This document shows positions 26,616 to 35,896 of a stretch of 56,914 bases of DNA, in pieces. The notes beneath the pieces are model-generated. The model did not search any database. It saw only the letters and a program-made list of their open reading frames with translations, and was not told the DNA's origin. The stretch is from Pseudomonas donghuensis. GTDB lineage: Bacteria > Pseudomonadota > Gammaproteobacteria > Pseudomonadales > Pseudomonadaceae. Made by a program: the position numbers and the translations under genes. The stretch is from assembly GCF_000259195.1 (NCBI RefSeq), contig NZ_JH650778.1, positions 23,154 through 80,067 of the forward strand, given 5' to 3'. The stretch's first letter is position 1. The number at the start of each line of letters is the position of its first letter.

Positions 26616-26653
26616 AAGTAACTTTATTACTTCTGCTAACAAGAATTACTTGC
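26616..26653 (+). promoter_or_regulatory. AT-rich upstream region of exbB with palindromes
   Basis: AAGTAA-CTTTA-TTACTT (26616-26632) is a perfect 6-bp inverted repeat. Just after it, 26635-26653 matches a 19-bp Fur-box consensus at 11 positions by hand count. TonB-system genes are often iron-controlled, but this match is weak. Confidence 0.3.
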
Positions 26654-26739
26654 AATAATGGCTACCCAATTTTGTTCTCGGCCTGTCTCGAGGCCTGGAA
26701 GGACAACCACCTCTTTCTTCTTCATCAGGTCAGGCCAGC

Positions 26740-27726
26740 ATGACACGTATCCAACCTTCCGCTTCGCCAACCATGTCGCGCGCATGGCGCGCCATTGCCG
26801 CGCTGATGTTCAGCCTGGTGATGGCACCCGTCGCTCTGGCCGATGAGCCAACTACCGCTCCCGCCACTCCAGCCGCTGCTGTAGCACCGGCCGCGCCAGG
26901 CGCCGAACAGGCTGCAGCGACCGACTCGGCTGCCGCGCCTGCCCCTGCACCGATCGATGGCCAGGTAGCCAACCCTGCCGACGAAAGCGTTGAAGCACTG
27001 GTTGAAGACACCAGCCTGGGCATGGCCCACGACCTGTCGCCGTGGGGCATGTACAAAAACGCCGACATCGTGGTCAAGATCGTCATGATCGGCCTGGCTA
27101 TCGCCTCGATCATCACCTGGACCATCTGGATCGCCAAAGGCTTCGAGCTGCTGGGCGCCAAGCGCCGCCTGCGGGGCGAGATCGCTGCACTCAAACGCGC
27201 GACCACCCTCAAGGAAGCCAGCGACAGTGCCAGCAAAGAAGGCACCCTGGCCCATGTCCTGGTCCACGATGCCCTGGATGAAATGCGCCTCTCGGCCAAT
27301 TCCCGCGAGAAAGAAGGCATCAAGGAGCGCGTCAGTTTCCGCCTCGAGCGCCTGGTCGCCGCCAGCGGCCGCAACATGAGCAGCGGCACCGGCGTGCTGG
27401 CCACCATCGGTTCCACCGCACCGTTCGTCGGTCTGTTCGGTACCGTCTGGGGCATCATGAACAGCTTCATCGGCATCGCCAAAACCCAGACCACCAACCT
27501 TGCCGTGGTTGCCCCAGGTATCGCCGAAGCATTGCTGGCGACCGCCCTGGGCCTGGTTGCAGCAATTCCTGCCGTGGTCATCTACAACGTCTTCGCCCGC
27601 TCCATCGCCGGCTACAAGGCCCAGGTGTCCGATGCCTCGGCCGAGGTCCTGCTGCTGGTCAGCCGCGACCTGGATCACCAGCCAGGCGAACGCGCAGTTG
27701 CACCTCACATGGTCAAAGTGGGCTAA
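26740..27726 (+). CDS. exbB: TonB-system energiser ExbB
   Basis: 328 residues. A signal-peptide-like N-terminus ending VALADEPT is followed by an Ala/Pro-rich stretch (about residues 38-70). Then comes the TolQ/ExbB core with three helices and the motif TIGSTAPFVGLFGTVWGIMN. The long N-terminal extension is typical of Pseudomonas ExbB. With ExbD it uses the proton gradient to drive TonB. First gene of exbB-exbD-tonB. Confidence 0.95.
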   Translation: MTRIQPSASPTMSRAWRAIAALMFSLVMAPVALADEPTTAPATPAAAVAPAAPGAEQAAATDSAAAPAPAPIDGQVANPADESVEALVEDTSLGMAHDLSPWGMYKNADIVVKIVMIGLAIASIITWTIWIAKGFELLGAKRRLRGEIAALKRATTLKEASDSASKEGTLAHVLVHDALDEMRLSANSREKEGIKERVSFRLERLVAASGRNMSSGTGVLATIGSTAPFVGLFGTVWGIMNSFIGIAKTQTTNLAVVAPGIAEALLATALGLVAAIPAVVIYNVFARSIAGYKAQVSDASAEVLLLVSRDLDHQPGERAVAPHMVKVG

Positions 27727-27729
27727 GCC

Positions 27730-28155
27730 ATGGGCCTGCATCTGAACGAAGGTGGCGACGACCTCGCCGAAAACCACGAAATCAACGTTACGCCGTTCAT
27801 CGACGTGATGTTGGTCCTGCTGATCATCTTCATGGTGGCAGCGCCACTGGCAACCGTCGACATCAAGGTCGACCTGCCAGCCTCGACCGCCAAACCTGCG
27901 CCGAGGCCCGAGAAACCGGTGTTCCTCAGCGTCAAGGCTGACCAGAAACTCTACGTCGGCGACGATCAGGTCCAGCCTGACCAGCTCGGGGCGATTCTCG
28001 ACGCCAAGACCAAGGGCGACAAGGACACCACGATCTTCTTCCAGGCTGACAAAGGCGTGGATTACGGCGATCTGATGGAAGTCATGAACACGCTGCGCGC
28101 GGCCGGTTACCTGAAAGTCGGTCTGGTCGGCCTTGAGACGGCAGCCAAGAAATGA
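27730..28155 (+). CDS. exbD: TonB-system energiser ExbD
   Basis: 141 residues. ENHEINVTPFIDVMLVLLII carries the membrane Asp of the proton path. The rest is the periplasmic ExbD/TolR domain. It starts three bases after exbB and overlaps tonB by ATGA. Confidence 0.96.
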   Translation: MGLHLNEGGDDLAENHEINVTPFIDVMLVLLIIFMVAAPLATVDIKVDLPASTAKPAPRPEKPVFLSVKADQKLYVGDDQVQPDQLGAILDAKTKGDKDTTIFFQADKGVDYGDLMEVMNTLRAAGYLKVGLVGLETAAKK

Positions 28156-28889
28156 TCAAGACGCGGCATAAGCTGGCGCGTTACAGCAGTAGTCTGGCGA
28201 TTGTGCTGGGTATCCATGCCGTTGCCGTGTTGCTGACGCTCAATTGGTCGGTACCCCAAGCGATCGAGTTGCCGCCTGCGGCAATGATGATCGAAATGGC
28301 ACCGATGCCCGAACCGGCACCGCCACCTCCACCGAAGGTGGTCACACCGCCACAGCCGCCAGCGCCGGTCGAAGAACCGCCGCTGCCGAAACTGGCCGAG
28401 GCGCCAAAACCGAAAATCGCCATCGCCAAGCCGGTCAAGCCGAAGGCCAAACCGCAGCCGCCCAAGCCTGAGAAAAAGCCTGAGCCGCCGCAGGAGAAGC
28501 CCGCCGACGAGGAAGTGGTCGATACACCGCCAACTACCGCGCCGACACAGAAATCGGCGGCCCCGGCACCGAGCATCGCCACCAACAGCAATGCCTTGCC
28601 GACCTGGCAAAGCGACCTGCTGCGTCACCTGGCGAAGTACAAGCGCTACCCGGAAAACGCCCGGCGCCTGCGTATGGAAGGCATCAACCGTCTGCGCTTT
28701 GTGGTCGATGGCGAGGGCAAGATCCTTTCCTACGCCCTGGCCGGTGGTTCGGGCAGCGCGGCACTGGATCGGGCGACCCTGGAGATGATCCGCCGCGCGC
28801 AACCGGTACCACCGCCACCAAAGGAATTGCTCAACAACGGCAGCATTGAAGTGATCGCGCCTTTCGTCTACTCGCTGGACAAACGCTAA
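28152..28889 (+). CDS. tonB: Energy transducer TonB
   Basis: 245 residues. One N-terminal membrane helix (LAIVLGIHAVAVLLTLNWSV) is followed by a proline/lysine-rich spacer (about residues 50-120) that reaches across the periplasm. The C-terminal TonB domain has YPENARRLRMEGINRLRFVV, contacting outer-membrane receptors for siderophores and other ligands. Translation is probably coupled to exbD through the ATGA overlap. Confidence 0.95.
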   Translation: MIKTRHKLARYSSSLAIVLGIHAVAVLLTLNWSVPQAIELPPAAMMIEMAPMPEPAPPPPPKVVTPPQPPAPVEEPPLPKLAEAPKPKIAIAKPVKPKAKPQPPKPEKKPEPPQEKPADEEVVDTPPTTAPTQKSAAPAPSIATNSNALPTWQSDLLRHLAKYKRYPENARRLRMEGINRLRFVVDGEGKILSYALAGGSGSAALDRATLEMIRRAQPVPPPPKELLNNGSIEVIAPFVYSLDKR

Positions 28890-28982
28890 CGCTTTGTTTC
28901 TGTCACAAACGAGCAAGTCTGATAACGTGCGTCTATCGATTGCAGCCGCTATGCTGGGGCCGCAACTTCATGGACGCACGTT

Positions 28983-29903
28983 ATGACCCTCACAGAATTG
29001 CGCTACATCGTCACCCTCGCCCAGGAGCAGCACTTCGGCCATGCCGCCGAGCGCTGCCACGTCAGTCAGCCGACGCTGTCGGTCGGCGTGAAGAAGCTTG
29101 AGGACGAGCTGGGTGTACTGATCTTCGAGCGCAGCAAAAGCGCGGTGCGCCTGACCCCGGTCGGCGAAGGCATCGTTGCCCAGGCGCAAAAGGTGCTTGA
29201 GCAGGCCCAGGGCATTCGCGAGCTGGCCCAGGCCGGCAAGAACCAGCTGACCGCCCCGCTGAAAGTCGGCGCGATCTACACCGTCGGCCCCTACCTGTTC
29301 CCGCACCTGATCCCGCAACTGCACCGGGTCGCCCCGCAGATGCCGTTGTACATCGAAGAGAACTTCACCCACGTACTGCGCGACAAGCTGCGCAATGGCG
29401 AGCTGGATGCAGTGATCATCGCCCTGCCGTTCAACGAAGCCGATGTCCTGACCCTGCCGCTGTACGACGAACCTTTCTACGTGCTGATGCCCAGCGAGCA
29501 TCCGTGGACCCAGAAAGAAACCATCGACGCCGGCCTGCTCAACGACAAGAGCCTGCTGCTGCTCGGTGAAGGCCACTGCTTCCGTGACCAGGTGCTCGAG
29601 GCCTGCCCGACCCTGGCCAAGGGCAGCGACGGCGCCAAGCACACCACGGTCGAATCCAGCTCGCTGGAGACCATTCGTCACATGGTCGCTTCAGGCCTCG
29701 GTGTGTCGATCCTGCCGCTGTCGGCAGTGCACAGCCATCATTACGCCCCGGGCGTGATCGAAGTGCGCCCCCTGAGCCCACCGGCACCGTTTCGTACCGT
29801 CGCCATCGCCTGGCGCGCCAGCTTCCCGCGGCCCAAGGCGATCGAGATCCTCGCTGACTCGATCCGCTTGTGCTCGGTCGCCAAACCCGCCGCGAGCCAG
29901 TAG
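28983..29903 (+). CDS. oxyR: Hydrogen-peroxide sensor OxyR
   Basis: 306 residues, a LysR-type regulator. Its cysteines fall at 199 (GEGHCFRDQ) and 208 (LEACPT), the same numbers as the peroxide-sensing pair of E. coli OxyR. Oxidation forms a disulphide that switches on catalase, ahpC and related genes. Nine bases before recG, the usual oxyR-recG order. Confidence 0.96.
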   Translation: MTLTELRYIVTLAQEQHFGHAAERCHVSQPTLSVGVKKLEDELGVLIFERSKSAVRLTPVGEGIVAQAQKVLEQAQGIRELAQAGKNQLTAPLKVGAIYTVGPYLFPHLIPQLHRVAPQMPLYIEENFTHVLRDKLRNGELDAVIIALPFNEADVLTLPLYDEPFYVLMPSEHPWTQKETIDAGLLNDKSLLLLGEGHCFRDQVLEACPTLAKGSDGAKHTTVESSSLETIRHMVASGLGVSILPLSAVHSHHYAPGVIEVRPLSPPAPFRTVAIAWRASFPRPKAIEILADSIRLCSVAKPAASQ

Positions 29904-29912
29904 GAAAGCGCC

Positions 29913-31988
29913 ATGCCGGAGTTGTCCCAGGTCTCGGTGACCGCGCTCAAGGGTGTCGGCGAGGCCATGGCCGAGAAGCTCGCCAAGGTCGGCCTGGAAA
30001 ACCTTCAGGACGTGCTGTTCCACCTGCCGCTGCGCTATCAGGACCGTACTCGCGTGGTGCCCATCGGCGCCCTGCGTCCGGGCCAGGATGCAGTGATCGA
30101 AGGCGTGGTCAGTGGCACCGACGTGGTCATGGGCAAGCGCCGCAGCCTGCTGGTGCGCCTGGGCGACGGCAGCGGCGTGCTCAGCCTGCGTTTTTACCAT
30201 TTCAGCAACGCCCAGAAGGAAGGCCTCAAGCGTGGCACCCACTTGCGCTGCTACGGTGAAGCCCGCCCAGGTGCCTCGGGCCTGGAAATCTACCACCCGG
30301 AGTACCGCGCGCTGACCGGCGACGAGCCGGCCCCGGTGGAACAGACCCTGACACCGATCTACCCGACCACCGAAGGCCTGACCCAGCAGCGCCTGCGCCA
30401 GCTGTGCCAACAGAGCCTGGCGCTGCTGGGCCCGCGCAGCCTGCCGGACTGGCTGCCGGAAGAACTGGCCCGGGACTATCGACTGGCACCGCTGGACGAC
30501 GCGATCCGCTACCTGCATCACCCACCCGCCGATGCCGATGTCGACGAGCTTGCCGAAGGCCAGCACTGGGCCCAGCACCGCCTGGCATTCGAAGAACTGC
30601 TGACCCACCAGCTGTCCCAGCAGCGCCTGCGCGAAAGCCTGCGTGCCCAGCGTGCGCCGGTACTGCCCAAGGCCAGCCGCTTGCCACAGCAGTACCTGGC
30701 CAACCTCGGTTTTGCGCCGACAGGCGCACAGCAGCGGGTCGGCAACGAGATTGCCTACGACCTCAGCCAGCCGGAGCCAATGCTGCGCCTGGTCCAGGGA
30801 GACGTTGGCGCGGGCAAGACCGTGGTCGCCGCCCTGGCCGCGCTGCAGGCGCTGGAGGCCGGTTACCAGGTGGCGCTGATGGCGCCCACCGAGATCCTCG
30901 CCGAACAACACTTCATCACCTTCAAGCGCTGGCTCGAGCCGCTGGGCATCGAAGTCGCCTGGCTGGCCGGCAAGCTCAAGGGCAAGGCGCGCGCCAGCGC
31001 CCTGGAGCAGATCGCCGCCGGCGCACCGATGGTGGTCGGCACCCATGCCTTGTTCCAGGAAGAGGTGAAGTTCAACAACCTGGCCCTGGCGATCATCGAC
31101 GAACAGCACCGCTTCGGCGTGCAACAGCGCCTGGCCCTGCGCCAGAAAGGCGTGGGCGGCCAACTTTGCCCACACCAGTTGATCATGACCGCCACGCCGA
31201 TCCCGCGCACCCTGGCAATGAGCGCCTATGCCGACCTGGATACGTCAATCCTCGACGAGCTGCCGCCAGGCCGCACCCCGGTCAATACCGTGCTGGTGGC
31301 TGACAGCCGGCGTTTCGAGGTGGTCGAGCGGGTCCGTGCGGCCTGTGCCGAAGGGCGTCAGACCTACTGGGTATGCACCCTGATCGAAGAGTCCGAAGAG
31401 CTCACCTGCCAGGCCGCCGAGACCACCTTCGAGGAGCTCAGCAGCGCCTTGGGCGAATTGCGCGTCGGCCTGATTCACGGGCGCATGAAGCCTGCGGAAA
31501 AAGCCGCGGTGATGGCCGAGTTCAAGCAGGGCAACCTGCAACTGCTGGTGGCGACCACGGTGATCGAGGTGGGGGTCGACGTGCCCAACGCCAGCCTGAT
31601 GATCATCGAGAACCCCGAGCGCCTGGGCCTGGCACAGTTGCACCAGCTGCGCGGCCGGGTTGGCCGCGGCAGCGCGGTGAGCCACTGCGTGCTGCTGTAT
31701 CACCCGCCGCTGTCGCAGATCGGCCGCGAACGCCTGGGGATCATGCGCGAAACCAACGACGGCTTCATCATCGCCGAAAAGGACCTGGAGCTGCGCGGCC
31801 CCGGCGAAATGCTCGGCACCCGCCAGACCGGCCTGCTGCAATTCAAGGTCGCCGACCTGATGCGCGATGCCGATCTGCTGCCCGCCGTGCGCGATGCCGC
31901 CCAGGCCCTGCTGGCGCGTTGGCCGTCGCACGTGAGCCCGTTGCTGGAGCGCTGGCTGCGTCACGGCCAGCAATATGGCCAAGTGTGA
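29913..31988 (+). CDS. recG: ATP-dependent DNA helicase RecG
   Basis: 691 residues. It has an N-terminal wedge domain, Walker A LVQGDVGAGKTVVAALAA, a DEQH box IIDEQHRFGVQQ, MTATPIPRTLAMS, and motif VI QLRGRVGRGS. It reverses stalled forks and migrates Holliday junctions. AGGAAAGCGCC precedes the ATG, right after oxyR. Confidence 0.97.
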   Translation: MPELSQVSVTALKGVGEAMAEKLAKVGLENLQDVLFHLPLRYQDRTRVVPIGALRPGQDAVIEGVVSGTDVVMGKRRSLLVRLGDGSGVLSLRFYHFSNAQKEGLKRGTHLRCYGEARPGASGLEIYHPEYRALTGDEPAPVEQTLTPIYPTTEGLTQQRLRQLCQQSLALLGPRSLPDWLPEELARDYRLAPLDDAIRYLHHPPADADVDELAEGQHWAQHRLAFEELLTHQLSQQRLRESLRAQRAPVLPKASRLPQQYLANLGFAPTGAQQRVGNEIAYDLSQPEPMLRLVQGDVGAGKTVVAALAALQALEAGYQVALMAPTEILAEQHFITFKRWLEPLGIEVAWLAGKLKGKARASALEQIAAGAPMVVGTHALFQEEVKFNNLALAIIDEQHRFGVQQRLALRQKGVGGQLCPHQLIMTATPIPRTLAMSAYADLDTSILDELPPGRTPVNTVLVADSRRFEVVERVRAACAEGRQTYWVCTLIEESEELTCQAAETTFEELSSALGELRVGLIHGRMKPAEKAAVMAEFKQGNLQLLVATTVIEVGVDVPNASLMIIENPERLGLAQLHQLRGRVGRGSAVSHCVLLYHPPLSQIGRERLGIMRETNDGFIIAEKDLELRGPGEMLGTRQTGLLQFKVADLMRDADLLPAVRDAAQALLARWPSHVSPLLERWLRHGQQYGQV

Positions 31989-32066
31989 CGGCCGTCCCAG
32001 ATTGCAGCCAGCCCAAGGTTCAAGCTGGTTATACTCATGCGATTGAAAAAATTTTGGATACAGACC

Positions 32067-33467
32067 ATGACTGAAGTTGCTCTGGACACCGCAACCCCCC
32101 ACGCTCCGTCTGTTATCCGGTTGCTGCTCGACAAGCTCGGCATCGCCTACCGCGAAGTGAGCGAACACCCGCAGCTGCCGGCCGCCGCCAAAGTGCAGGC
32201 CGTACTGCTGGATGACGAAATCGGCGCGCTGATGGTGCTGTTCCCGCAGAACCAGTTGCTGGACCTCAGCCGCCTGACCGAGCTGACCGGGCGCAAGCTG
32301 GCCGCCGTGCCGCTGGAACGCCTGCGGCACATGCTGGAAAAGCACGGCCTGAAGCTGCTCCCGGGGATTCCGGCGCTGACCAGCTCACCGTGCCTGTACG
32401 AAGAGAACCTGCTACGGCCCGAGCGCCTGCTGATTCATTCTGGCGAAGCCGGCCTGTTACTGGAAATCGAGCGCGACGACTTCAAGAAGATGCTCAGCAA
32501 AGCCAGCGCCGGCAACTTCGGCGAATTGCTGAGCAGCATCCGCCCCAACCTTGACCGCCCCCATGACGACCGCGAGGAGATCTCCCAGGCCGTCCAGGCG
32601 TTCACCGCCAGGCGTATCCAGCAGCGCCTGGAAAGCACCATCGAGATCCCGCCGCTGGCGGAAACCGCACAGAAAATCATCAAACTGCGGGTCGACCCCA
32701 ACGCCACCATCGACGACATCACTGGCGTGGTCGAAACCGACCCGGCACTGGCCGCGCAAGTGGTCAGCTGGGCGGCATCGCCCTATTACGCGTCACCGGG
32801 CAAGATCCGCTCGGTGGAAGACGCTATCGTTCGCGTGCTGGGCTTTGACCTGGTGATCAACCTGGCCCTGGGCCTGGCGCTGGGCAAGACCCTGAGCCTG
32901 CCCAAGGACCACCCGCAACAGACCACGCCTTACTGGCAGCAATCGATCTACACCGCTGCGGTGATCGAAGGCCTGACCCGCGCCATGCCCCGGGCCGAGC
33001 GCCCGGAATCAGGCCTGACCTACCTGGCCGGGCTGCTGCACAACTTCGGTTACCTGTTGCTGGCACATGTGTTCCCGCCGCATTTCTCGCTGATCTGCCG
33101 GCACCTGGAGGTCAATCCGCACCTGTGCCACAGCTACGTCGAGCAGCACCTGCTGGGCATCAGCCGCGAGCAGATCGGCGCCTGGCTGATGCGCTACTGG
33201 GACATGCCGGAGGAGCTGTCCACCGCCCTGCGCTTCCAGCACGACCCGACCTACGCCGGCGACTACGCCGCCTTCCCCAACCTGGTATGCCTGGCGGTGC
33301 GCCTGCTGCGTTCGCGCGGGATCGGCTCGGGGCCGCAGGAAAGCATCCCCGATGAGCTGCTCGAGCGCCTGAACCTGACCCGTGAGAAGGCCGAGGATGT
33401 CGTCAACAAGGTACTGGAAGCCGAAGCCATGCTGCGTGAGCTGGCCTCGCAGTTCAGCCAGCACTGA
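32067..33467 (+). CDS. YbaK-like / HDOD fusion protein
   Basis: 466 residues. The first 150 or so (VIRLLLDKLGIAYREVSEHP onward) look like a YbaK/ProX aminoacyl-tRNA-deacylase domain. From about 190 to 390 an HDOD domain follows, recognisable by ETAQKIIKLRVDPNATIDDI, VVETDPALAAQVVSWAASPY and SGLTYLAGLLHNFGYLLLAH. HDOD proteins act in regulation and stress signalling; the target is unknown. The start MTEVALDTAT at 32067 is preferred over one at 32037. A TATACT box lies at 32030-32035. Confidence 0.85.
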   Translation: MTEVALDTATPHAPSVIRLLLDKLGIAYREVSEHPQLPAAAKVQAVLLDDEIGALMVLFPQNQLLDLSRLTELTGRKLAAVPLERLRHMLEKHGLKLLPGIPALTSSPCLYEENLLRPERLLIHSGEAGLLLEIERDDFKKMLSKASAGNFGELLSSIRPNLDRPHDDREEISQAVQAFTARRIQQRLESTIEIPPLAETAQKIIKLRVDPNATIDDITGVVETDPALAAQVVSWAASPYYASPGKIRSVEDAIVRVLGFDLVINLALGLALGKTLSLPKDHPQQTTPYWQQSIYTAAVIEGLTRAMPRAERPESGLTYLAGLLHNFGYLLLAHVFPPHFSLICRHLEVNPHLCHSYVEQHLLGISREQIGAWLMRYWDMPEELSTALRFQHDPTYAGDYAAFPNLVCLAVRLLRSRGIGSGPQESIPDELLERLNLTREKAEDVVNKVLEAEAMLRELASQFSQH

Positions 33468-33489
33468 GGCATGAGCCTGACCCTGGCGG

Positions 33490-33864
33490 TCAGGCCTTCT
33501 TTTTCGGTTTCAGGTACTTCATCAGCCCCTGGAACCAGATCACCAGCGCCGGGTTGCCCTTGATCTGGATGCTCTTGTCCTGAATCCCCTGCATGAAAGC
33601 CAACTGCTTGTTCTTGGCCTGCAGGGTGGCAAAGCCGAACGCAGCATCCTTGAAGGCGATGGCAAAGGCCGGCGCAGGGTGGCTGCCGGACTTGCTGCTG
33701 ATGCGCAGGTCCTTGACGATGAAATGGCGCGCCGCCTTGCCATCGAGGGTCTGCAGCTGGAACACCAGGTCCTTGTCGGCCAGTTGCTGCTGGAAGGCAG
33801 GGTTGTTGCGGCTGGCCTTGGCCATCAGCAAGCCCATGGCCCAAAGGAGAAAGCGAAACTTCAT
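33490..33864 (-). CDS. Small SCP2-like (sterol-carrier-type) protein
   Basis: 124 residues. FQLQTLDGKAARHFIVKDLR, FKDAAFGFATLQAKNKQLA and the end NPALVIWFQGLMKYLKPKKK resemble the SCP2 fold that binds lipids. A short hydrophobic N-terminus may anchor it. GAGGC lies seven bases before the ATG at 33864 and TATAAA at 33901-33906. It marks one edge of the six-gene membrane cluster. Role unknown. Confidence 0.6.
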   Translation of the reverse strand: MKFRFLLWAMGLLMAKASRNNPAFQQQLADKDLVFQLQTLDGKAARHFIVKDLRISSKSGSHPAPAFAIAFKDAAFGFATLQAKNKQLAFMQGIQDKSIQIKGNPALVIWFQGLMKYLKPKKKA

Positions 33865-33981
33865 GTGCACGCCTCGGCTAAAAAGTGACTGGCGAAGCAG
33901 TTTATAGTCTCGCTACAAAAACGCCATAGTTCTCTGCGCTTTACCCGATGATAGCCGCTGATTGCCTTGCAACCGGGTTGT

Positions 33982-34371
33982 TCACTGGCGCCTGACCTTG
34001 CTCAGCAGGTGCAAAACCAGCTGGTTCGCGCCGATTGCCGCCAATGCCGTGAAAAACCCCAGCACGCTGCAAAACAGCGCGCGCAGCGGATGCTGCGGCA
34101 GCAGGTACAAGAGGATCGCAGCAGGAATGGCGGCCGCCAGCAGCAACCGCCACTTGAGCCGAGGCACCAGCGCGATCACCAGGTTCATCAGCACCACGAA
34201 GTAGAAGATCAGGTACATGCCCATGCCAATCGCGACCCCGCGTGACATCAACCCACCGGCCATCTGCCTGTACATCGTCATGCCGGTATTGTGCAGCAAC
34301 AGGTAAGTGACAATGGCCAACACGTGCACAGTCAGGGCGATTGCCAGGCGATAGGGGCGAGTTACAGGCAT
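33982..34371 (-). CDS. Four-helix membrane protein, paralogue of the protein at 35893-36273
   Basis: 129 residues with about four membrane helices. The segment LTVHVLAIVTYLLLHNTGM, RQMAGGLMSRGVA, LVIALVPRLKWRLLL and LLPQHPLRALFCS aligns along its whole length with LVAHALACLLFLLLNDIGV, KQVYGGFTARGVA, LVIAHVPQLKHKLML and LMPDHPVRTMFFS of the gene two places upstream. It is the last gene of the cluster; its start lies about 10 bases inside the end of the Sel1 gene. Family and function not recognised. Confidence 0.7.
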   Translation of the reverse strand: MPVTRPYRLAIALTVHVLAIVTYLLLHNTGMTMYRQMAGGLMSRGVAIGMGMYLIFYFVVLMNLVIALVPRLKWRLLLAAAIPAAILLYLLPQHPLRALFCSVLGFFTALAAIGANQLVLHLLSKVRRQ

Positions 34372-35369
34372 TTCTGCACCACATCCTCGACCACGCCTTT
34401 GTCGCTCAGGCGCTTGATGCCGTCCACGGCGCTATCGCGGTAACCGCTCGCCTCAAGCGCAGCTTGCTGGTAGCAAGCCATGGCGCGGGCATTGTCCTGC
34501 TGGCCAAGCTTGCCATTCTCATAGGCGTAACCAAGGTCCACCAGCCCCCTCGGCGACTCCAGTTTCGCCGATTGCTGCAAGGCTTGTAGCGCTTTGCCCG
34601 GGTTTTGGCAGGTCAAGTTCTCGGCATACTCTTCGCCGTAGCAAACAAAGTGCGCCAGCATGGCGCCGGCGTCGCGTTCAGTGCTCATGGCCGATTCCAG
34701 CAGTTGCACGATGGTCGCGTCCGGCAGCCGTTCGGCCTCTCCCGAAAAAATCAGGATGACCGCCTGCACCGCCGCTTCGTTGTTGCCCTTGGCAGCGGCA
34801 CTGAGCAGGCTGTTGAGGGCGGCGTTCATCAGTTGCCCAGGGTTGTCGTAGAGCCCTGCCCTGCCCAGGTCCTCATAGAGCCTGGCACGCTCGACATCCA
34901 GCTCGCCGGCGACCTTCTCCTTGCGCCCGGTGAAGAAGCCTTCCAGGGACCAGTCGTCGATCCGCTGCAACACCCAGCACTGGCCACGGGAAAAGGTGTA
35001 GACCTTGAGCAGTTCGCCCTTGGTGTCGTGCAACACCACTTGCCGTATGCCCTCCTGCTCGACCACCAGGCCCAGTTCGGCACGCTTGGCCGGCTGCAGC
35101 AACGCCAGGGACGGGCGCTGCTCCGGGGTCAGCTTGCGAATCGACACACGCGGCTGCTTGCGCCCGGGATACACCCGTTGCTCGATCAGCGGGTCGCTCA
35201 CCAGCGACTGCTGCAGCGCTTCGCTCTTGGCAAAAGCGGCGAAGAAGGCGACGAAGTCATTGTCGGAGCAATCCGGCATGTCCGCCGGCGCGGCCACGCA
35301 GGTTGTTGCACCGGCCAGCAGCAGAAGCGAACAGAGCCGCTGACACCAGGCCATCGCAAAGCCTTTCAT
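34362..35369 (-). CDS. Exported Sel1-repeat protein
   Basis: 335 residues with a signal peptide (CQRLCSLLLLAGATTCVAA) and cysteines in the mature part. The C-terminal third has Sel1-like repeat sequence (ALQQSAKLESPRGLVDLGYA, then YENGKLGQQDNARAMACYQQ). Sel1/TPR proteins bind partner proteins; in the periplasm some protect against phospholipase toxins. ATG 35369 has GAGGAAAATC upstream and overlaps the previous stop by ATGA. Confidence 0.72.
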   Translation of the reverse strand: MKGFAMAWCQRLCSLLLLAGATTCVAAPADMPDCSDNDFVAFFAAFAKSEALQQSLVSDPLIEQRVYPGRKQPRVSIRKLTPEQRPSLALLQPAKRAELGLVVEQEGIRQVVLHDTKGELLKVYTFSRGQCWVLQRIDDWSLEGFFTGRKEKVAGELDVERARLYEDLGRAGLYDNPGQLMNAALNSLLSAAAKGNNEAAVQAVILIFSGEAERLPDATIVQLLESAMSTERDAGAMLAHFVCYGEEYAENLTCQNPGKALQALQQSAKLESPRGLVDLGYAYENGKLGQQDNARAMACYQQAALEASGYRDSAVDGIKRLSDKGVVEDVVQKCL

Positions 35370-35896
35370 GATTTTCCTCTGTCGATCAGCTGTTGGGTTT
35401 GAGTGCACCAGTAATCACTGAACCCCAGCCAGTAACTCAGCACATCCCAGATAAAGCGCAAGGCATGTTCCGGCTTGCGGCAATCGGCCTGTTCGTCGGC
35501 CACCTCGTAGGGCGTATTGCTGATGAAATAGTTGAGCCAATGGGGCTCCCAGTTGGGCATTTCGATCTCGAAGTGCTGATCGGCCTTGAAGAATCTGATC
35601 CAGACAATGCCGACGGTGCCGCTGTCTTCATAGTCGCGCATGTCCAGGGGGGTCTGTGAGTACAGGGGGGTGCGATAGACCTGATGGCCGTTGCTGCGGT
35701 CAGTGATGCGCAGGTAGGCCAGGTCATCGAAAGGCACCAGCCAGCCACCCACCGGTATGTTCTCCATGCGATAGCGGCCAGACTCACTGACCACTCCGTA
35801 TGCACTGGGCCGGTCGATCAGCACCTGAATGTTGTACCCCACCCACAGGACCAATGCCCCGACCGCCGCCAGGACGAAATAGCGCCGACGATTCAA
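35366..35896 (-). CDS. Single-helix exported protein of unknown family
   Basis: 176 residues from a TTG overlapping the previous stop (TTGA), with AGAGG seven bases before. One N-terminal helix (YFVLAAVGALVLWVGYNIQV), then a domain of about 150 residues likely in the periplasm, rich in aromatic residues (FFKADQHFEIEMPNWEPHWL). Cysteines in EQADCRKPEH and SDYWCTQTQ may pair. A longer frame reaching 36313 is rejected because it would cover the preceding gene. No family recognised. Confidence 0.65.
   Translation of the reverse strand: MNRRRYFVLAAVGALVLWVGYNIQVLIDRPSAYGVVSESGRYRMENIPVGGWLVPFDDLAYLRITDRSNGHQVYRTPLYSQTPLDMRDYEDSGTVGIVWIRFFKADQHFEIEMPNWEPHWLNYFISNTPYEVADEQADCRKPEHALRFIWDVLSYWLGFSDYWCTQTQQLIDRGKS

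Noticed and set aside
29691..31175. Long minus-strand frame across recG (494 codons)
   Set aside because: It is antisense to an intact helicase with all motifs; nothing in it resembles a protein family.
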